Of a stretch of DNA of 64,000 bases, positions 1 through 11,375 are shown piece by piece. Source of the DNA: Evernia prunastri (lineage: Eukaryota; Ascomycota; Lecanoromycetes; Lecanorales; Parmeliaceae); contig NKYR01000063.1 of NCBI GenBank assembly GCA_003184365.1, forward strand, positions 157,682-221,681. The letters are read 5' to 3'. The notes under the pieces are model-generated. The model worked only from the letters and a program-made list of their open reading frames with translations, was not told the origin of the DNA and did not search any database. The position numbers were made by a program, and so were the translations under genes. The first letter of the stretch is position 1. Every line of letters begins with the position of its first letter.

Positions 1-1
1 C

Positions 2-688
2 GCCACCTCACTCACCCCCTCAGCGTTCGCATCCTTCCAAGGACTGTCACCATCGGGTCCTTCCCTCCTCCCCAATGGCCAGCCGACGCCGTCAAAGAAA
101 CCGTTTTTGATATTCCTAGCAGCTGTGATTGGATTGCCGTATCTTATGACGAAACTGATAAGGAGTCTTGCGCGGCAGAATGAACAACAGTACAGCCCAG
201 AAAGTAGAATGATACTCGGACCTGACGGGCAGCCAATGCCCGAACAGCAACCACACCAATCGATTGATCCATCCAAATTGGATTTCTGTCGGCTGCTGTA
301 TGACTATACACCGGAAAGCATGACTAAAGGCGGTTCCCCTACCGAAGGTATCGATCTCGAAGTCAAGAAGGGCGATCTCGTTGCGGTACTCAGCAAATCA
401 GATCCAATGGGCAACCCAAGCGATTGGTGGAGGTGTAGAGCGCGAGATGGGCGTGTGGGCTATCTTCCTGGCCTGTACCTCGAAGGGATCCAACGAAAGC
501 AGCAACCGCCGCAAATCGACGATGGCGGGCGTGTGAACACCATGTCATCTTTAGCTGCCGGTGGGAGTGGGGAAGGGAGCAGAAGTAACAGTCTCAAGGT
601 CGAGGCTGAGGCCAAGGGACCAAAGGTTGAGGGCAAAGCGGCTGACATTTCAGCTGAAAGTTTCCAGAGGAGTCAGTTCTACAACTAG
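2..688 (+). CDS. PEX13: Peroxisomal membrane protein Pex13, C-terminal part
   Basis: Peroxin 13 docks the Pex5/Pex14 import receptor complex on the peroxisomal membrane. The gene enters from the left edge, so the start is missing; the frame is open from base 2 and gives 228 residues. A hydrophobic segment lies at fragment residues about 33-52 (LIFLAAVIGLPYLMTKLI). An SH3 domain follows at about 95-162, with the family pattern ALYDY-like 'RLLYDYTPES', then 'KKGDLVAVL', 'DWWRCRARDGRVGYLPGLY'. A low-complexity tail ends the protein. A membrane segment followed by a C-terminal SH3 domain is the Pex13 layout. The N-terminal Gly/Tyr-rich part must lie outside the window. The identification is firm; the fragment has no intron. 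Confidence 0.93.
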   Translation, partial: ATSLTPSAFASFQGLSPSGPSLLPNGQPTPSKKPFLIFLAAVIGLPYLMTKLIRSLARQNEQQYSPESRMILGPDGQPMPEQQPHQSIDPSKLDFCRLLYDYTPESMTKGGSPTEGIDLEVKKGDLVAVLSKSDPMGNPSDWWRCRARDGRVGYLPGLYLEGIQRKQQPPQIDDGGRVNTMSSLAAGGSGEGSRSNSLKVEAEAKGPKVEGKAADISAESFQRSQFYN

Positions 689-2421
689 ATCTAAAGGCAA
701 CTGTAGCAACGGGGAACGTGTACATAGGGAGAAAAGAGGGCGGAGGCGTTGTGATGGTCTTACTGCATGTAGCTTGGTTGCTGGGTGGCATTGAGCTTTG
801 GGTATTGCGTTGACTATGAGCTTGGAAGACGCGCGGGCTAACCTATATGCTCGCGGCACTCTTGATCGCATCGCAGTGGTATATGATGAGAATGACGGGA
901 CTCAATGAATTATACTGCATCTTGTGCTTTGACTACAAGGACGAAGGCGTTCGTATCTACTTCGCCATCTTTCCAAACCTATTTACTCCCCAGCGCGGCC
1001 ACGGTTCCATGGGTTCACAAACCCATTTTCGAAAGCAAGGGATCCATCGGCACTCTCTTCGCTCGGAAAACTGGTGGTATGCGCATATCAGTGCACGCCC
1101 ATAAGGTACGTCGTTGAATGATTGATGGCATCATAAAAGTCGTTACCTCGCACTTCAGACAGGACTCCGATACACCGACTCTAAGATCGGCTCCGTTCCG
1201 ATTCATGTGTCTCGTGGCCACTGAGCACGACCAAGATAGAAGACTAATTCATAGAAAGCATCCCAAAAGTACGGGATCTCATCCATCCAGTCCTTTTTCG
1301 GTACCATTAACTTTCGAGACGCAACCTCGATCGATACTATCAGACAAAGCCATCAGATGCTACATATTCGTAAGCCCAAAATCTCGAGAGAAGACTCGCT
1401 TGGGTTAGGTTTGTCTCTGCCTTGCATTGAAGTATTGTGTGTCAGCTACTAACGCTCGTAGTCTGGGTGATAGTTCGGGAAGTGGCCATGTTCTAATTTG
1501 ATCATCCCCTTTTTGAGGTTGTCGGCCTCCATAGCAGACTCCAAGGCTTGTCAGACACGTTGATAATAATATTCACAGTCCTCTTCAGCCGAGGCCCGTG
1601 GAAAATCCAAGGAAGTGCAGTGAGCTCCAGCTCGATACCAGAACCCAGAAACTATTTGTTGGGAATAAAGATGAAGGAAGACTTAATGGAAAAATTCACC
1701 CACATCAGATTCGTCTCCCCTTACCTGTAAAGGTGTAGGCTAAGGCTGATGGCAGCTGGCGGAGAGCAGAGTGGTGGTGGGTGGGGATTTGAACGAGCAA
1801 TGTCCGAAAAGATGAGTTAGAAAGCCTCAAAATTCTGCTAGGATATCGCGAGTTTACAATCTTGTTCACCACTAGAGTAACAAGTATAGGTAAGAAGTTT
1901 GTGAAATAAAGAAGCCCAAGCCTAATACACTTTACTGAGCTTAGGTACTGGAGCTCGCCTCCAGCCTTCCAGAGACGTGCCGCGATCCCGGAAACCGCTC
2001 CTACTCGTACCGCCCCCAAAAGTAAGCCACGGCACCTCGCTTAATCTCTTTATCTCTCCATGCGACTCGAGCATCAACTTTGCACTTTTCTCATCTTGCA
2101 AATGGCGTTAGCAACGCTCACGGAGCAATCGATTAGTCAAGATGGGGTCATTTTCCCGCACCCCCCTCCCCCCCCCCTCCATTCCCCCCAAAAAGATACC
2201 AATTAGAAACACATCTTCGAAGAATCCTTCTCACGTGTACGAGGCGTGCATTTAGGCGTACAAAATGCACGAGCGCGGTGCAGCTTTCGATGCAGATCTA
2301 CCCACCCTCTGTTGGTAGGCTGGATGTGGACTCTTAAGAGGGAACCATCTCTCGTAGCTTAGCCTAAGTATCCTGTTTTCATCCCTTTTCCCGTACGCAC
2401 GCGTGATCTATCTGCTCCGTA
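689..2421. other. Intergenic stretch, no supported gene
   Basis: About 1.7 kb between PEX13 and the next gene. Short open frames occur on both strands but show no domain, splice structure or codon pattern that I trust. A cytosine-rich tract lies at about 2158-2190, in the probable promoter side of the downstream gene. Confidence 0.5.
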
Positions 2422-3467
2422 ATGCCATCCAAAATACCTCACGCACTGTTGTACTCCAGCATCTCGCTTTTCGTTGCTGCCTTCTCCCCTTTCCCCCCCG
2501 AAAGCAGCCATAAATGTTATTTCATTGATGGCTCCTTCGACCCTGCCGGAGGGCCTTGTTATGGGAATGTCGGTGCGAGTATGTGTTGCTACAGCGGCGA
2601 GGATTGTTACCCAGGTAGTGCGTTATGCCTTGCAAGTCCAAACGGGCCAGTTGGGCCTTATGACAACGGGTCATCTATCTGGAGACGTTCGTGCACGGAT
2701 GTTACTTGGCAAGACCCGGCATGCCTCGCCATTGCTTACGGTAAGACTGATTCCCTTTCGCTAAGAGCTTGTATCCTTGAGGATGCCACAAGATCGGTGG
2801 CTGACAGCGCTACACATGCTTAGATGTAGCCGTCGAATCTCAGCAGCTAACAAATTGTTCGGATGGAACAATCTGCCCGCGGACTGGCGGAAGCGTGAAC
2901 ACTACGTGTTGTGACGAGTTTCAAGGACAACTTGCAGTGCTTGGACATGCTCGCATCCCCGAAAGCGTGGTGAGCAGCATTCGAGCTTCGGGCACTTCGA
3001 CCGCTTCTTCGGCCCCTCACACGGTATCCTCCACATCTTCCATGACCCCTGCCTCGACATCGGCTTCCACGGCTGCCTCTACATCTCTATTAATATCTGC
3101 CTCGACATCTGCTTACACGGCTGGCTCTAAATCTCTGTCAGCCTCCACGGCTGGCTCTACAACTCTATCAGCATCTGCCGCGGGTCTCGGTCTATCCGCG
3201 AAGATCGGGATAGGAGTCGGCATCACATTAGGCACTCTTCTAGTTATTCTTCTATTCTTCATTGCCTTTCGCTTGTACAGAAACTCCCACAGCAACCCCC
3301 CAAACCTCGAAAGAGCGGAAGAAGCTGCACCAGAACCCAGGAATTCGGGGGACAAGAACGTCAATACTGGGCTACAACAAAGACATGAGTTGACAGGTGC
3401 AGAAACCCCTAAAGAGATGTACACACTCCACAACACTCATGAAATCGAAGCGAAGTCAAGTGCTTGA
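2422..3467 (+). CDS. Mid2-like Ser/Thr-rich single-pass membrane protein
   Basis: Predicted cell-wall or plasma-membrane protein of 320 residues from exons 2422-2740 and 2824-3467; the 83-bp intron (GTAAGA...TAG) joins in phase 1. Seen in order: a signal peptide (residues 1 to about 25), a Cys-rich ectodomain (CYFIDGS, SMCC, GEDCYPGSALC, RRSCTD, NTTCC), a Ser/Thr/Ala stalk likely to be O-mannosylated, one membrane helix (AKIGIGVGITLGTLLVILLF), and a charged cytoplasmic tail of about 60 residues. This is the architecture of many filamentous-fungal Mid2/WSC-type sensors and wall proteins; no specific function can be assigned. The stalk is coded by imperfect DNA repeats (see findings). The start is the first ATG of the open frame and supplies the signal peptide. 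Confidence 0.8.
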
Positions 3468-5065
3468 GAGCTTTGGAACTCGGGACTCGATGGGTTGTTC
3501 GGTCGTAGCAACGCTCTCAAATTCATTAGTATAGAGAAAGTATACCAAGGGCTGAGCTTGGCCTCTTGCTTCTGACATTTGGAATAATCGGACGATAATT
3601 TAGGTCTGCTTTGATGTTGTGGCCAACGAATTCCTTCGATGTATCGGCGGTGGAGATTATTCCACTTGGCATTGAGGCAAGGACCTTCGCGTCCTCTGCG
3701 AAGAAATGCTTGGTGCGAAGTTTCTCGGCTCTTGTCTTGCCATTAGGAGTCTCGTTTTGTTTTGTTGCTCTAGCAGTATCAACTGCGTCTGATGAACCTG
3801 AAACGCGTGTGTTCCCTCACGTCCTATTAACCGTGGCGGCAGGTGCTGCAGAGACGCCTGCAACTTGTGAGGAAAAACTTTATGCTTCAGCTTCTTAGTA
3901 GCACGAGCTCTTCTATCTTGCTGCCTGCACCGGTCATTGGGTATTGTGAATCTGTTGTAGAAATTGGGTTTAAGTATATCACCTATTGCCTGTATGAATT
4001 ATTTACCCTATTAACTTCGCTCAATCTTGCTCTACAGGTGCAGGGCCTAGAATGTTAGAAGGACCAGAAAAGCATCTTCATCAACTAATCTCGAGTTTCA
4101 ACAGACCTCGCAAACCGAATTGGCTCTGGGGCCTTCTTTGACCATATGCTAGCTCTTGTGAATCAGGAGACTGAACTATCAAGCATACGGTTCCGGCTGC
4201 CTTTGCCATCAGGAGTGTCTCGGAAACACGCTGAGTAGGCAGCAAAAGATCAACAGTAAGGAATGCATTTACTACGGTGTCTAGAAGTCAACATCGCGGT
4301 TTCGACCAATGATGGGATGCAGAACTTCATGATGGCAGCTCGATCCCGGCTAGTTGCAGGGTGGCTAGATACATCATTCGGTCAAAATATATCTACCACG
4401 AAGAAGGCAGATCGAGTTTCCCGAGACGTGATGATAGTGCTGTTGGATCCTCGTGCCGGACTAGAGAGCTCCGAGGGCGTCAGCAAGCCTTGAATGTCAA
4501 TTGCATTTTGGCATTTGCGGAGGGAGAGCTCCCGAGGCTCAGCTTCTGGAGCAGGCCCAAGCAGTATCATGGTTACATTTGGACGTCCCTCTGTGCATGC
4601 TTTCGCAGCATTCTCTTATCAAGAGGTTCAGCCAAGGCAACCGGACACATATACCCTGGTCGTGAGAGGACGCTGTGCCAGAAGCGAATAGGGACGCAGG
4701 TCACACAGCAAGTAGCTGACTTGGACTCAGCGAGCAACGACCTAGAGGTAGGGAGTATTCCGAAACGCCAAATACTGACTACAAGCCGGAATGCGGGAGG
4801 CGAGGGCGGCGATGCAGGCAGGGATGGGGCAGACGGTCCAGACGATAAGTGAGCGTGGGAGAAGGATGATGGCGTGCAGCACAATGCGACACGCTCGACA
4901 GAAAATTGAACTCGCTTGCTTGCAATATGTTTCAGTCCGCGCTTCGGAACTACTACACAATAGTCACTCGCTGTATCCCGTGCCAACACCAGGCAGCCAA
5001 CTGCCATTTAACATTCGTCGTAAATCAATCAGTCGTAGCGTCCATTGCCGTTGCCCCGTATCTGC
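3468..5065. other. Intergenic stretch, no supported gene
   Basis: About 1.6 kb. Open frames here (for example around 3611-3898 and 4361-4852) have ordinary composition, no recognisable domain and no convincing splice partners, so I leave them out. Nothing else is visible. Confidence 0.45.
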
Positions 5066-5368
5066 TCAATCCTTCGGCCCTCCACCACCATCCTTGTTCC
5101 CCTCCTGCTCCTTCTCCCTCCCCAGCTTCTCCAGAGCGCCTGCGCCCTGCTTATCCTGCCCACCCTCATGCTGTCCCATGGGGTCATCTTTGGACGTACC
5201 AAGCAAAGCGGCAGTGGTGTCGGACGACATAGGGGGCGGCGGCTCCGTCGCCGGACCTGTGTTCACACCGGCTGCGGAAACTTTGCGTCAGGGAGTGGGG
5301 AAAGATAAGCAGGGGGTGGGGGGAGGGGAAGTCTGACCTGGGTTGTAAGATGCTGGGTTCAGTGCCAT
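5066..5368 (-). CDS. Small hydrophilic protein, 78 aa, unknown function
   Basis: Two exons, 5338-5368 and 5066-5271 on the minus strand. The 66-bp intron has a GTCAGA donor and a CCGCAG acceptor and joins in phase 1 to give a 78-residue product starting MALNPASYNPAG. The protein is Gly/Pro/Lys/Glu-rich and has no membrane segment. Its middle reads 'TSKDDPMGQHEGGQDKQG' and its end is a charged helix-like run (ALEKLGREKEQEGNKDGG). The clean splice structure and biased composition suggest a real gene; small hydrophilic proteins of this sort occur widely in ascomycetes. I do not recognise a family. The start ATG is the only one before the intron. Confidence 0.6.
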
Positions 5369-5946
5369 TCTTAATTGGTGTGTTGTTGGGCGTCTTTGGA
5401 GCCCGTCTCTGTGATATCTGCTCTTCTGAAGGATCTGTTCAGGATTTGACTGATTGTTTTCAATTGATCATTGATTAAACGGATTGATTATCAAAAGCAA
5501 AGTTACGAACGATGTGACTAGGTGTAATCGGCACGCTGGTAGTCGTCCTACTAGAGTAAGGCGGCTACGTAAGATTTACAAGTATGGAGAGAGATAAGGT
5601 ACGGAAACATTGTTCACATTATCTATTTCTTTGATATATAGGAGCAGCCGTGAAAGATCCACGTCTGAGACCGTCCGCCTATCATCCTTCACTCTGACAG
5701 AACAGGAGGCGTATTCCCTCGAGCAATATGACTTCTACATTTTGATGCCAAGGCTTCAATCAAAGCCTCCTAATTGCTGTCTCGAAGGGATCTGAAAAAT
5801 TCTGTGACCATCTTAGTATGTGTACTGGGACAAGGAGTATATAAGTTTACCTTTCTTCCGAGCTTCAACGATTATGTCGGGGTGTTTGCCGTGATGAAGT
5901 TAATCGAACAGCGAATGGCTGGACGTATGGCACGGCTGTTGCAGTT
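5369..5946. other. Intergenic stretch, no supported gene
   Basis: About 580 bp between the 5' end of the small protein gene and the 3' end of RPP1, both on the minus strand. It must carry the promoter of the former and the terminator of the latter; no specific motif is identifiable by eye. Confidence 0.45.
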
Positions 5947-6991
5947 TCATTTGGTTTCGCATTGTGGAAGATCTCCCGCGGGAGCATCGTCTGGCAAAAT
6001 AATTGAGGTTTTCGAAGCTTCCTTAGTTTTGTTATCCAAACTCTTGCCGGTCTCAATCCTCGCTTTCTTTGCTTGTCGCTTCTGCTCTCTCTTCGACATC
6101 TGTTTTGGCGTGGAACTAATCCCTTCGGCTTCATCTTCCTCCACGACATTAGCCTTCCGCTTGCCCGTCTCTTTCTTGCCTTTTGCTGACTTCTCGGATT
6201 TTTTCTCAAGTTTTTCGCCCCCATAGATCACATCAATAACCCCTCTGAAGCTCCTCCTTTTCATCTCGGCCTGTACCACCACACTTCTTGCCTCCTTGCC
6301 AACTGCTTCCATACCTCTCTCTTGCCCCAGACCCCACAGTACTGCCAGGTTCACTACGTCAGCGGGGCCCCTACAGGCCAGCGCTCTTTTCGCTTCACTG
6401 CTTATAATGATACCCCTGCCTCTTGTTGCACGTATCAACTGAGTAGCATTGCTGATCAGATTCCTCCTCGATGCGCCTCCGTCGCTGTTCAGAATTCCAG
6501 GGCCGTAGCAGATCTCGAACTTGACGCCTCTCTGTAGAGGATTGGCCATGGTCGTGTGCTTGAAGTAGAACGGGAAACGTGTACTGAGGTCGAGAGAGAT
6601 GACGTCGCATTCGAGAGCTTGACAGGCTTGTTGGAGGGATTTTTCGTTATCGGGACGAATAGCTAATATATCGTAAGCCGAGCTGAGGGCTTGAAGTCGA
6701 TGGTTCTGGGAGGTATCGGATAGGTGGAGAGTGCAGCGGCGAAGGATGTTAAGAGATTTGGGTGTCGTAAATTGAAGGGGAGTTGGTATCTGATTGTTCG
6801 AGATGTCGGCTGGAACCTTGCCAATTATGGCGAAATCTAATGCAATGGTGTTATAACCCACTTTTCATAGTTAGCATTATCGACATCCTGAGGGCTTGGT
6901 GCCTGAGCGACTGACGTTCTGAGAGGAATGCCAGTGTTTTCTGCAGCTCTCCATGGTTCGCGATGTATGGGACATTGAGATCGTAGTACAT
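5947..6991 (-). CDS. RPP1: RNase P / RNase MRP protein subunit p30 (Rpp1)
   Basis: Protein subunit of nuclear RNase P and MRP, which process pre-tRNA and pre-rRNA. Exons 6916-6991 and 5947-6860; a 55-bp intron joins in phase 1, giving 329 residues. The N-terminus MYYDLNVPY, followed by 'GYNTIALDF', is the start of the TIM-barrel p30 domain. 'YDILAIRPDNEKSLQQAC', 'CDVISLDL', 'GVKFEICYGPGI' and 'RGRGIIISSEAK' are characteristic p30 blocks. The last 100 residues are a Lys/Glu-rich tail with nuclear-localisation-like stretches. It is divergent from the CK2 alpha gene, sharing about 330 bp upstream. Confidence 0.92.
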
Positions 6992-7322
6992 CCTCGACCC
7001 TCCCCCTCGCCCCCTTGAGCTACCTCACGAGAAACGTAGTGCGACTCAGTACGGGTGTTGTTCTAAAGGTTGTGTTGGAGCGAGGAACTGGAATCTCGGA
7101 AGCTCGGACTCAACTGACACAAGCGAGCAAGCTAGCGCGCGGGCCTTGCGGCTGCATCGAACTTTGACCGCCCCACCATCACACGACTTTCAGTCTTTTG
7201 CGCTCAGTCATCTGAGCAAGCCTTCGTACATGACAATACAAAAATGACTAACAGAGACCGGTCTCACTAATAGGGCGATACTCCATCTGCAACCGGATGC
7301 GCATTGTTGAGATCAAGGCAAC
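6992..7322. promoter_or_regulatory. Divergent promoter between RPP1 and CK2 alpha
   Basis: The start codons of the two genes face away from each other across 331 bp, so both promoters must lie here. This is an inference from layout; no TATA box or known operator is obvious. Confidence 0.5.
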
Positions 7323-8559
7323 ATGGCGCGAGTATATGCAGATGTCAACCAGCACATGCCAAAGTCCTATTGGGAGTATGACAGCGTCAACATCACATGG
7401 GGTGTGTTGGAGAATTACGAAGTAGTGAGGAAGATAGGTACGATAAGCCATAGACGGACGCTGTGCTGAGTCTACAAGCACTAATAGTGCGCAGGTCGAG
7501 GGAAATACTCCGAAGTTTTTGAAGGCATCAACATTGTCAACTACCAGAAATGCGTCATCAAGGTCCTCAAACCGGTCAAGAAGAAGAAGATAAAGCGAGA
7601 GATCAAGATCCTGCAGAACTTATCAGGAGGTCCGAATGTCGTTGCGTTGCTGGATGTCGTAAGAGATAGCCAGAGCAAGACGCCGTCCCTCATCTTCGAA
7701 TATGTGAACAATACGGACTTTCGAAGTCTGTACCCAAAATTCGTGGACTACGATGTGCGATACTACATATTTGAGCTGCTCAAGGTATGCGCGAGGCTAC
7801 CAACGCACAATGAGACTCAGCAGCGGCTAACGAACGTTACCAGGCTTTAGACTTCTGTCACAGCAAAGGCATAATGCACCGAGATGTAAAGCCTCATAAT
7901 GTCATGATAGATCATGAAAAACGAAAAGTGGGCTCGGAAAACTTCGTTCAGCACGATTCGATGCTAACCATTCATAGCTACGTCTCATCGACTGGGGCTT
8001 GGCAGAATTCTACCACCAAGGCACCGAGTATAATGTTAGAGTAGCGTCAAGATACTTCAAAGGGCCGGAACTGCTGGTAGACTTTCAAGAGTACGACTAC
8101 TCTCTGGACATGTGGTCATTAGGAGCTATGTTCGCCTCCATGATTTTTAGGAAAGAGCCATTCTTCCACGGCAATAGCAACTCGGATCAACTGGTCAAGA
8201 TTGCAAAGGTGCTGGGAACAGACGACTTGTTCGAATACCTGGATAAGTATGATATTGATTTGGATACTCAGTACGATGACATACTTGGAAGATTTCCAAA
8301 GAAAAATTGGCACGGTTTTGTCAATGCAGAAAATCAGAGATTCGTTAGCAACGATGCCATAGACTTTCTGGACAGGCTACTGCGTTACGATCACCAGGTA
8401 TGTCGCCTTTCATCACTTTTTCATTTCCAACGATCTCAACGGAGCTAATTTTGCATCAAGGAGCGATTGACCGCTAGGGAAGCAATGGCCCATGCGTACT
8501 TCAGTCCAGTCAGGGCAGCAGCGGCATCGTCGCAAAACCACGGATCCTCTATCCCCTGA
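7323..8559 (+). CDS. CKA1: Casein kinase 2 catalytic subunit alpha
   Basis: Acidophilic Ser/Thr kinase acting with the CK2 beta regulatory subunit. Five exons (7323-7437, 7495-7784, 7844-7927, 7978-8397, 8461-8559) give 335 residues, the normal CK2 alpha length. All introns are 49-63 bp and phase-consistent. Visible motifs: the N-terminal 'ARVYADVN' and 'YWEYD' blocks; a glycine loop [11 protein letters not shown]; the ATP lysine in 'CVIKVLK' (about K61); the basic cluster [12 protein letters not shown] that binds acidic substrates; the catalytic loop [12 protein letters not shown]; and the CK2-specific DWG in place of DFG (IDWGLAEFY). It ends in a short Ala/Ser tail. Identification is secure. 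Confidence 0.96.
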
Positions 8560-9529
8560 CCTCTTAAAAATCAAAACACCCTCTCCTCCGCACCCTCCTT
8601 CTCTATAGTCATCAGCCACTCGACTCACCCTCGTTCAAGCTCGCATCACAGAACCCAGGGGATATCCTGTGTCAAGAGTACGCGTGCGCTTATCATGATC
8701 AACTCCTCCAATATACCATACCATAGCATTCATGCGACACGCTACCCGCCACCAGTTGCCCAATTCAGAACTTCTGTACAGAGGATGCGGGTTACTTGCC
8801 CAGATGACAGGAAAAGACTCTGAAGGAAGCTTTCGCATTTACGAGGCGTAGGCCATTGTCTCAGATAGGTCTATTCATAATTGAGCAACATTTGAACCAA
8901 ACATCTGAGCAGTCTCATACGTCTACCTCGTCTCCGTTGGTCGAGGATACTCTTCAAGCCACTGATCCCTGCTCAAAGCCTGTCTGTAAGCTGTCAAGAA
9001 GGCAGTGATCTTGGTGTTGAGCTCTATCCCAGTGGTCAATCTGGTGGCTGGCGTATAGTTAATACTAAAGTAGTGTACCCTCAACCTCTGTCTCCTTTCC
9101 GGCTTCAGTACGAATGGTCCTTTGTTGATTCGGAACAATTCCTTTGGGACAATATTGAATGTATTGATGAGCCTTGCCATCGTCAATATGACGACATTAT
9201 GGTAAGTAAGGTATCTTACCTCTTAAAATTGCTGGAACAACTCCGTAAGCCTTACCTCGAGGTATTCGGTAAATAAAGTATCCTGTACCTAGGTAGTGCC
9301 GGGTGTAGCCGGTGCCAATATCAGGGTCCATGATCGTCTCTTGTCTATGCCGTCATGCCGTTCTTGAGAGTTTGATTTGCGACATAACGTATTCGGAGAA
9401 ACTAACACCCCGACTCGATGCGAATACGAGTGCGCTTTCAGAAGCTACTCACAAAGGAATGGGTACATATAGTCAAAGCATTCCCATGCTGTGATTTGGG
9501 CATCACTCCATCTTCTTCCCATCCACAAC
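8560..9529. other. Intergenic stretch with one doubtful open frame
   Basis: About 970 bp. A minus-strand open frame at 8923-9186 (87 codons) is the only candidate, but upstream exons could not be joined in phase, so it is not called. Inverted GGTAAG/CTTACC segments lie near 9200-9225. Confidence 0.4.
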
Positions 9530-10646
9530 ATGGCTGAAGTCCACGCTTTGGACGACTATTACCTAGCCATCACTCTCTTGATTACAATAGCATACCAGCT
9601 CTTCTTCTTCTCCATAGCCTTCTCCCTCAAGTTCGACAAGCTCACAGGTACCGTTTCATGCCTCAAACTCATTCATTCCGAATCTGATATATTGTTTTAG
9701 ACTTCGCCGGAGGCACCAACTTCGTGGTGCTTGCAATCATAACGCTTGCCTTCTCTGGTCATCATAATGCGCGCCAAATCGTGGACTCGCTTTTCATCAT
9801 GATCTGGGGAGCGCGGCTCTCTGGATTTCTTCTCTTCCGAATTATCAAGACCGGCAAAGATGACCGTTTTGACGATAAGCGGGATAAGTTCTTTCCGTTC
9901 TTGGGCTTCTGGGTTTTTCAGATGCTTTGGGTCTGGACGGTCTCGCTACCAGTTACCATCCTGAACTCGCCGAATGTAACAAAGTATCATCAGCCGGCTT
10001 TTGGCACCGGAAGAGATATCGCCGGAGTGATACTATTCACCATCGGCTTCCTCATGGAAAGTGTGTCGGACATACAGAAGTACCAGTTCAGGAGTAAGCC
10101 AGAGAACAAAGGGAAGGTCTGCGATGTAGGGCTTTTCGTTTGGACAAGACACCCGAACTACTTCGGAGAGATCATTATACAATTTTGTAAGCAGGCATCT
10201 TCCAAGGCGCAGGTCTTGTACTGACAACGCCAGCTATCTTCATGATTGCCGTATCGCCTGCAGCATACGGATATGTGCATGGAGGGGCCTACAGTGCTCT
10301 CTACGCGTCCATCCTAGGAGCCTTCTTCCTGACCATTCTCCTTATGTTTGTGTCTGGATTGCCACTACAAGAGCGTCCAGGAGCGAAGAAGCGTTACGAA
10401 AGTGGCAATCACTGGGAGTCGTTCGCTGAGTATACAAAACGCACGAGTATCCTCATACCCTTTCCTCTCGAGCTTTATGTCAAGATGCCCACAATTCTAA
10501 AGAGGACCATTTTCTTGGAATTTCCTTTGTACGTTTTTGATCCTGCAAAACATGCAGATGAGGGAAAAGTACAAGAGCGGCAGGCTGAAGAGGGAGCTGC
10601 AGTTTCCGGCAATGAGCAAACGCAGGACGGACAGGCGCATGAGTAG
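9530..10646 (+). CDS. DUF1295 / steroid 5-alpha-reductase-like membrane protein
   Basis: Three exons (9530-9647, 9701-10186, 10234-10646) encode 338 residues with about seven hydrophobic segments. The DUF1295 signature is clear: 'IWGARLSGFLLFRI', 'DDKRDKFFPFLGFWVFQMLWVWTV'-type helix, and the C-terminal block 'WTRHPNYFGEI', which in the wider steroid-reductase superfamily is part of the NADPH-binding site. The protein is probably an ER-membrane NAD(P)H-dependent reductase or methyltransferase-like enzyme; the substrate is unknown. The second intron splits a conserved Ser codon just after the EIIIQF block. The C-terminus is a Glu/Gln-rich hydrophilic tail. Family assignment is secure, function is not. 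Confidence 0.88.
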
Positions 10647-11375
10647 ATACCCTTTTGAGCATTAAAATTTCTTTATGCTATCCGCGAAGATCGGCGCGCT
10701 TTGGAAATTAATATTATTTGACATGGCATCTTTATTTTGAATCTGCCTGTAGCTCTATTGTCAAAGTTTACCTGGTCTTTATAAGACTCCTCCAATTGTC
10801 AAAACAGTGCAGTACCAGTTTGAATAAAATACGTAGTTTGGTATGCAATTGCGGAATTGCGTATTAGAATTTAGACTTCTAAGCGCGATAGGCGACTGGG
10901 TGTTTTGACTTTGTTGCCGATGAGATCTGGTCTTGGTCTGCTCCACACTCAAGACCGCTATTCAAATCTCAACTGTAGAAGTCGAGGTCATACTTGAATG
11001 TTACAGCTTGTACTTGCGACAAGCGCAAAAGTTCGTAAGGTGAGTCTGATGTCTGGCCTGGTTCGGTACCGTGCTCTGATATCCTACTCGAGAAATATCC
11101 AGAATGTGATGCTAACTCTAAGCAGCACGACGAAGGAGTTGAATTTACAGGATCGCTGCTGTTAACCTTCGCATTTGAAGTCAGTCAATACTACGAAACC
11201 CATCTCAGACAACAATGGGACACTCTTGGAGACTGCATCAAACATAGAACAATTGAGGAAGCTCCTGGAAATTCCTTGTAGGCAGGGAACAAGTGGGAGA
11301 ATACAAGAGGTTCAGGGATATCATCAACATCAATATACATCATTCGATATTCAAGTGCAGCTTATTGGAGGAATC
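10647..11375. other. Intergenic stretch upstream of TFIIS
   Basis: About 730 bp. The TFIIS frame stays open upstream to 11175, but that leader matches no known part of the protein, and the family start is the internal ATG at 11376. Nothing else is visible. Confidence 0.45.

Noticed and set aside
1118..1408. Plus-strand 96-codon open frame after PEX13
   Set aside because: No domain, no splice context, random-looking composition.
1741..1810. Possible tRNA T-arm (sequence like GTTCAAATC on the minus strand)
   Set aside because: The flanking bases do not pair into a T stem, and no acceptor or anticodon stem is present.
4361..5336. Overlapping long frames on both strands
   Set aside because: They are overlapping and unsupported; the only spliced, phase-consistent gene there is the small one at 5066-5368.
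8923..9186. Minus-strand open frame of 87 codons with protein-like composition
   Set aside because: Candidate upstream exons (for example one starting at 9333) could not be joined in a consistent phase with plausible splice sites, and no family was recognised.
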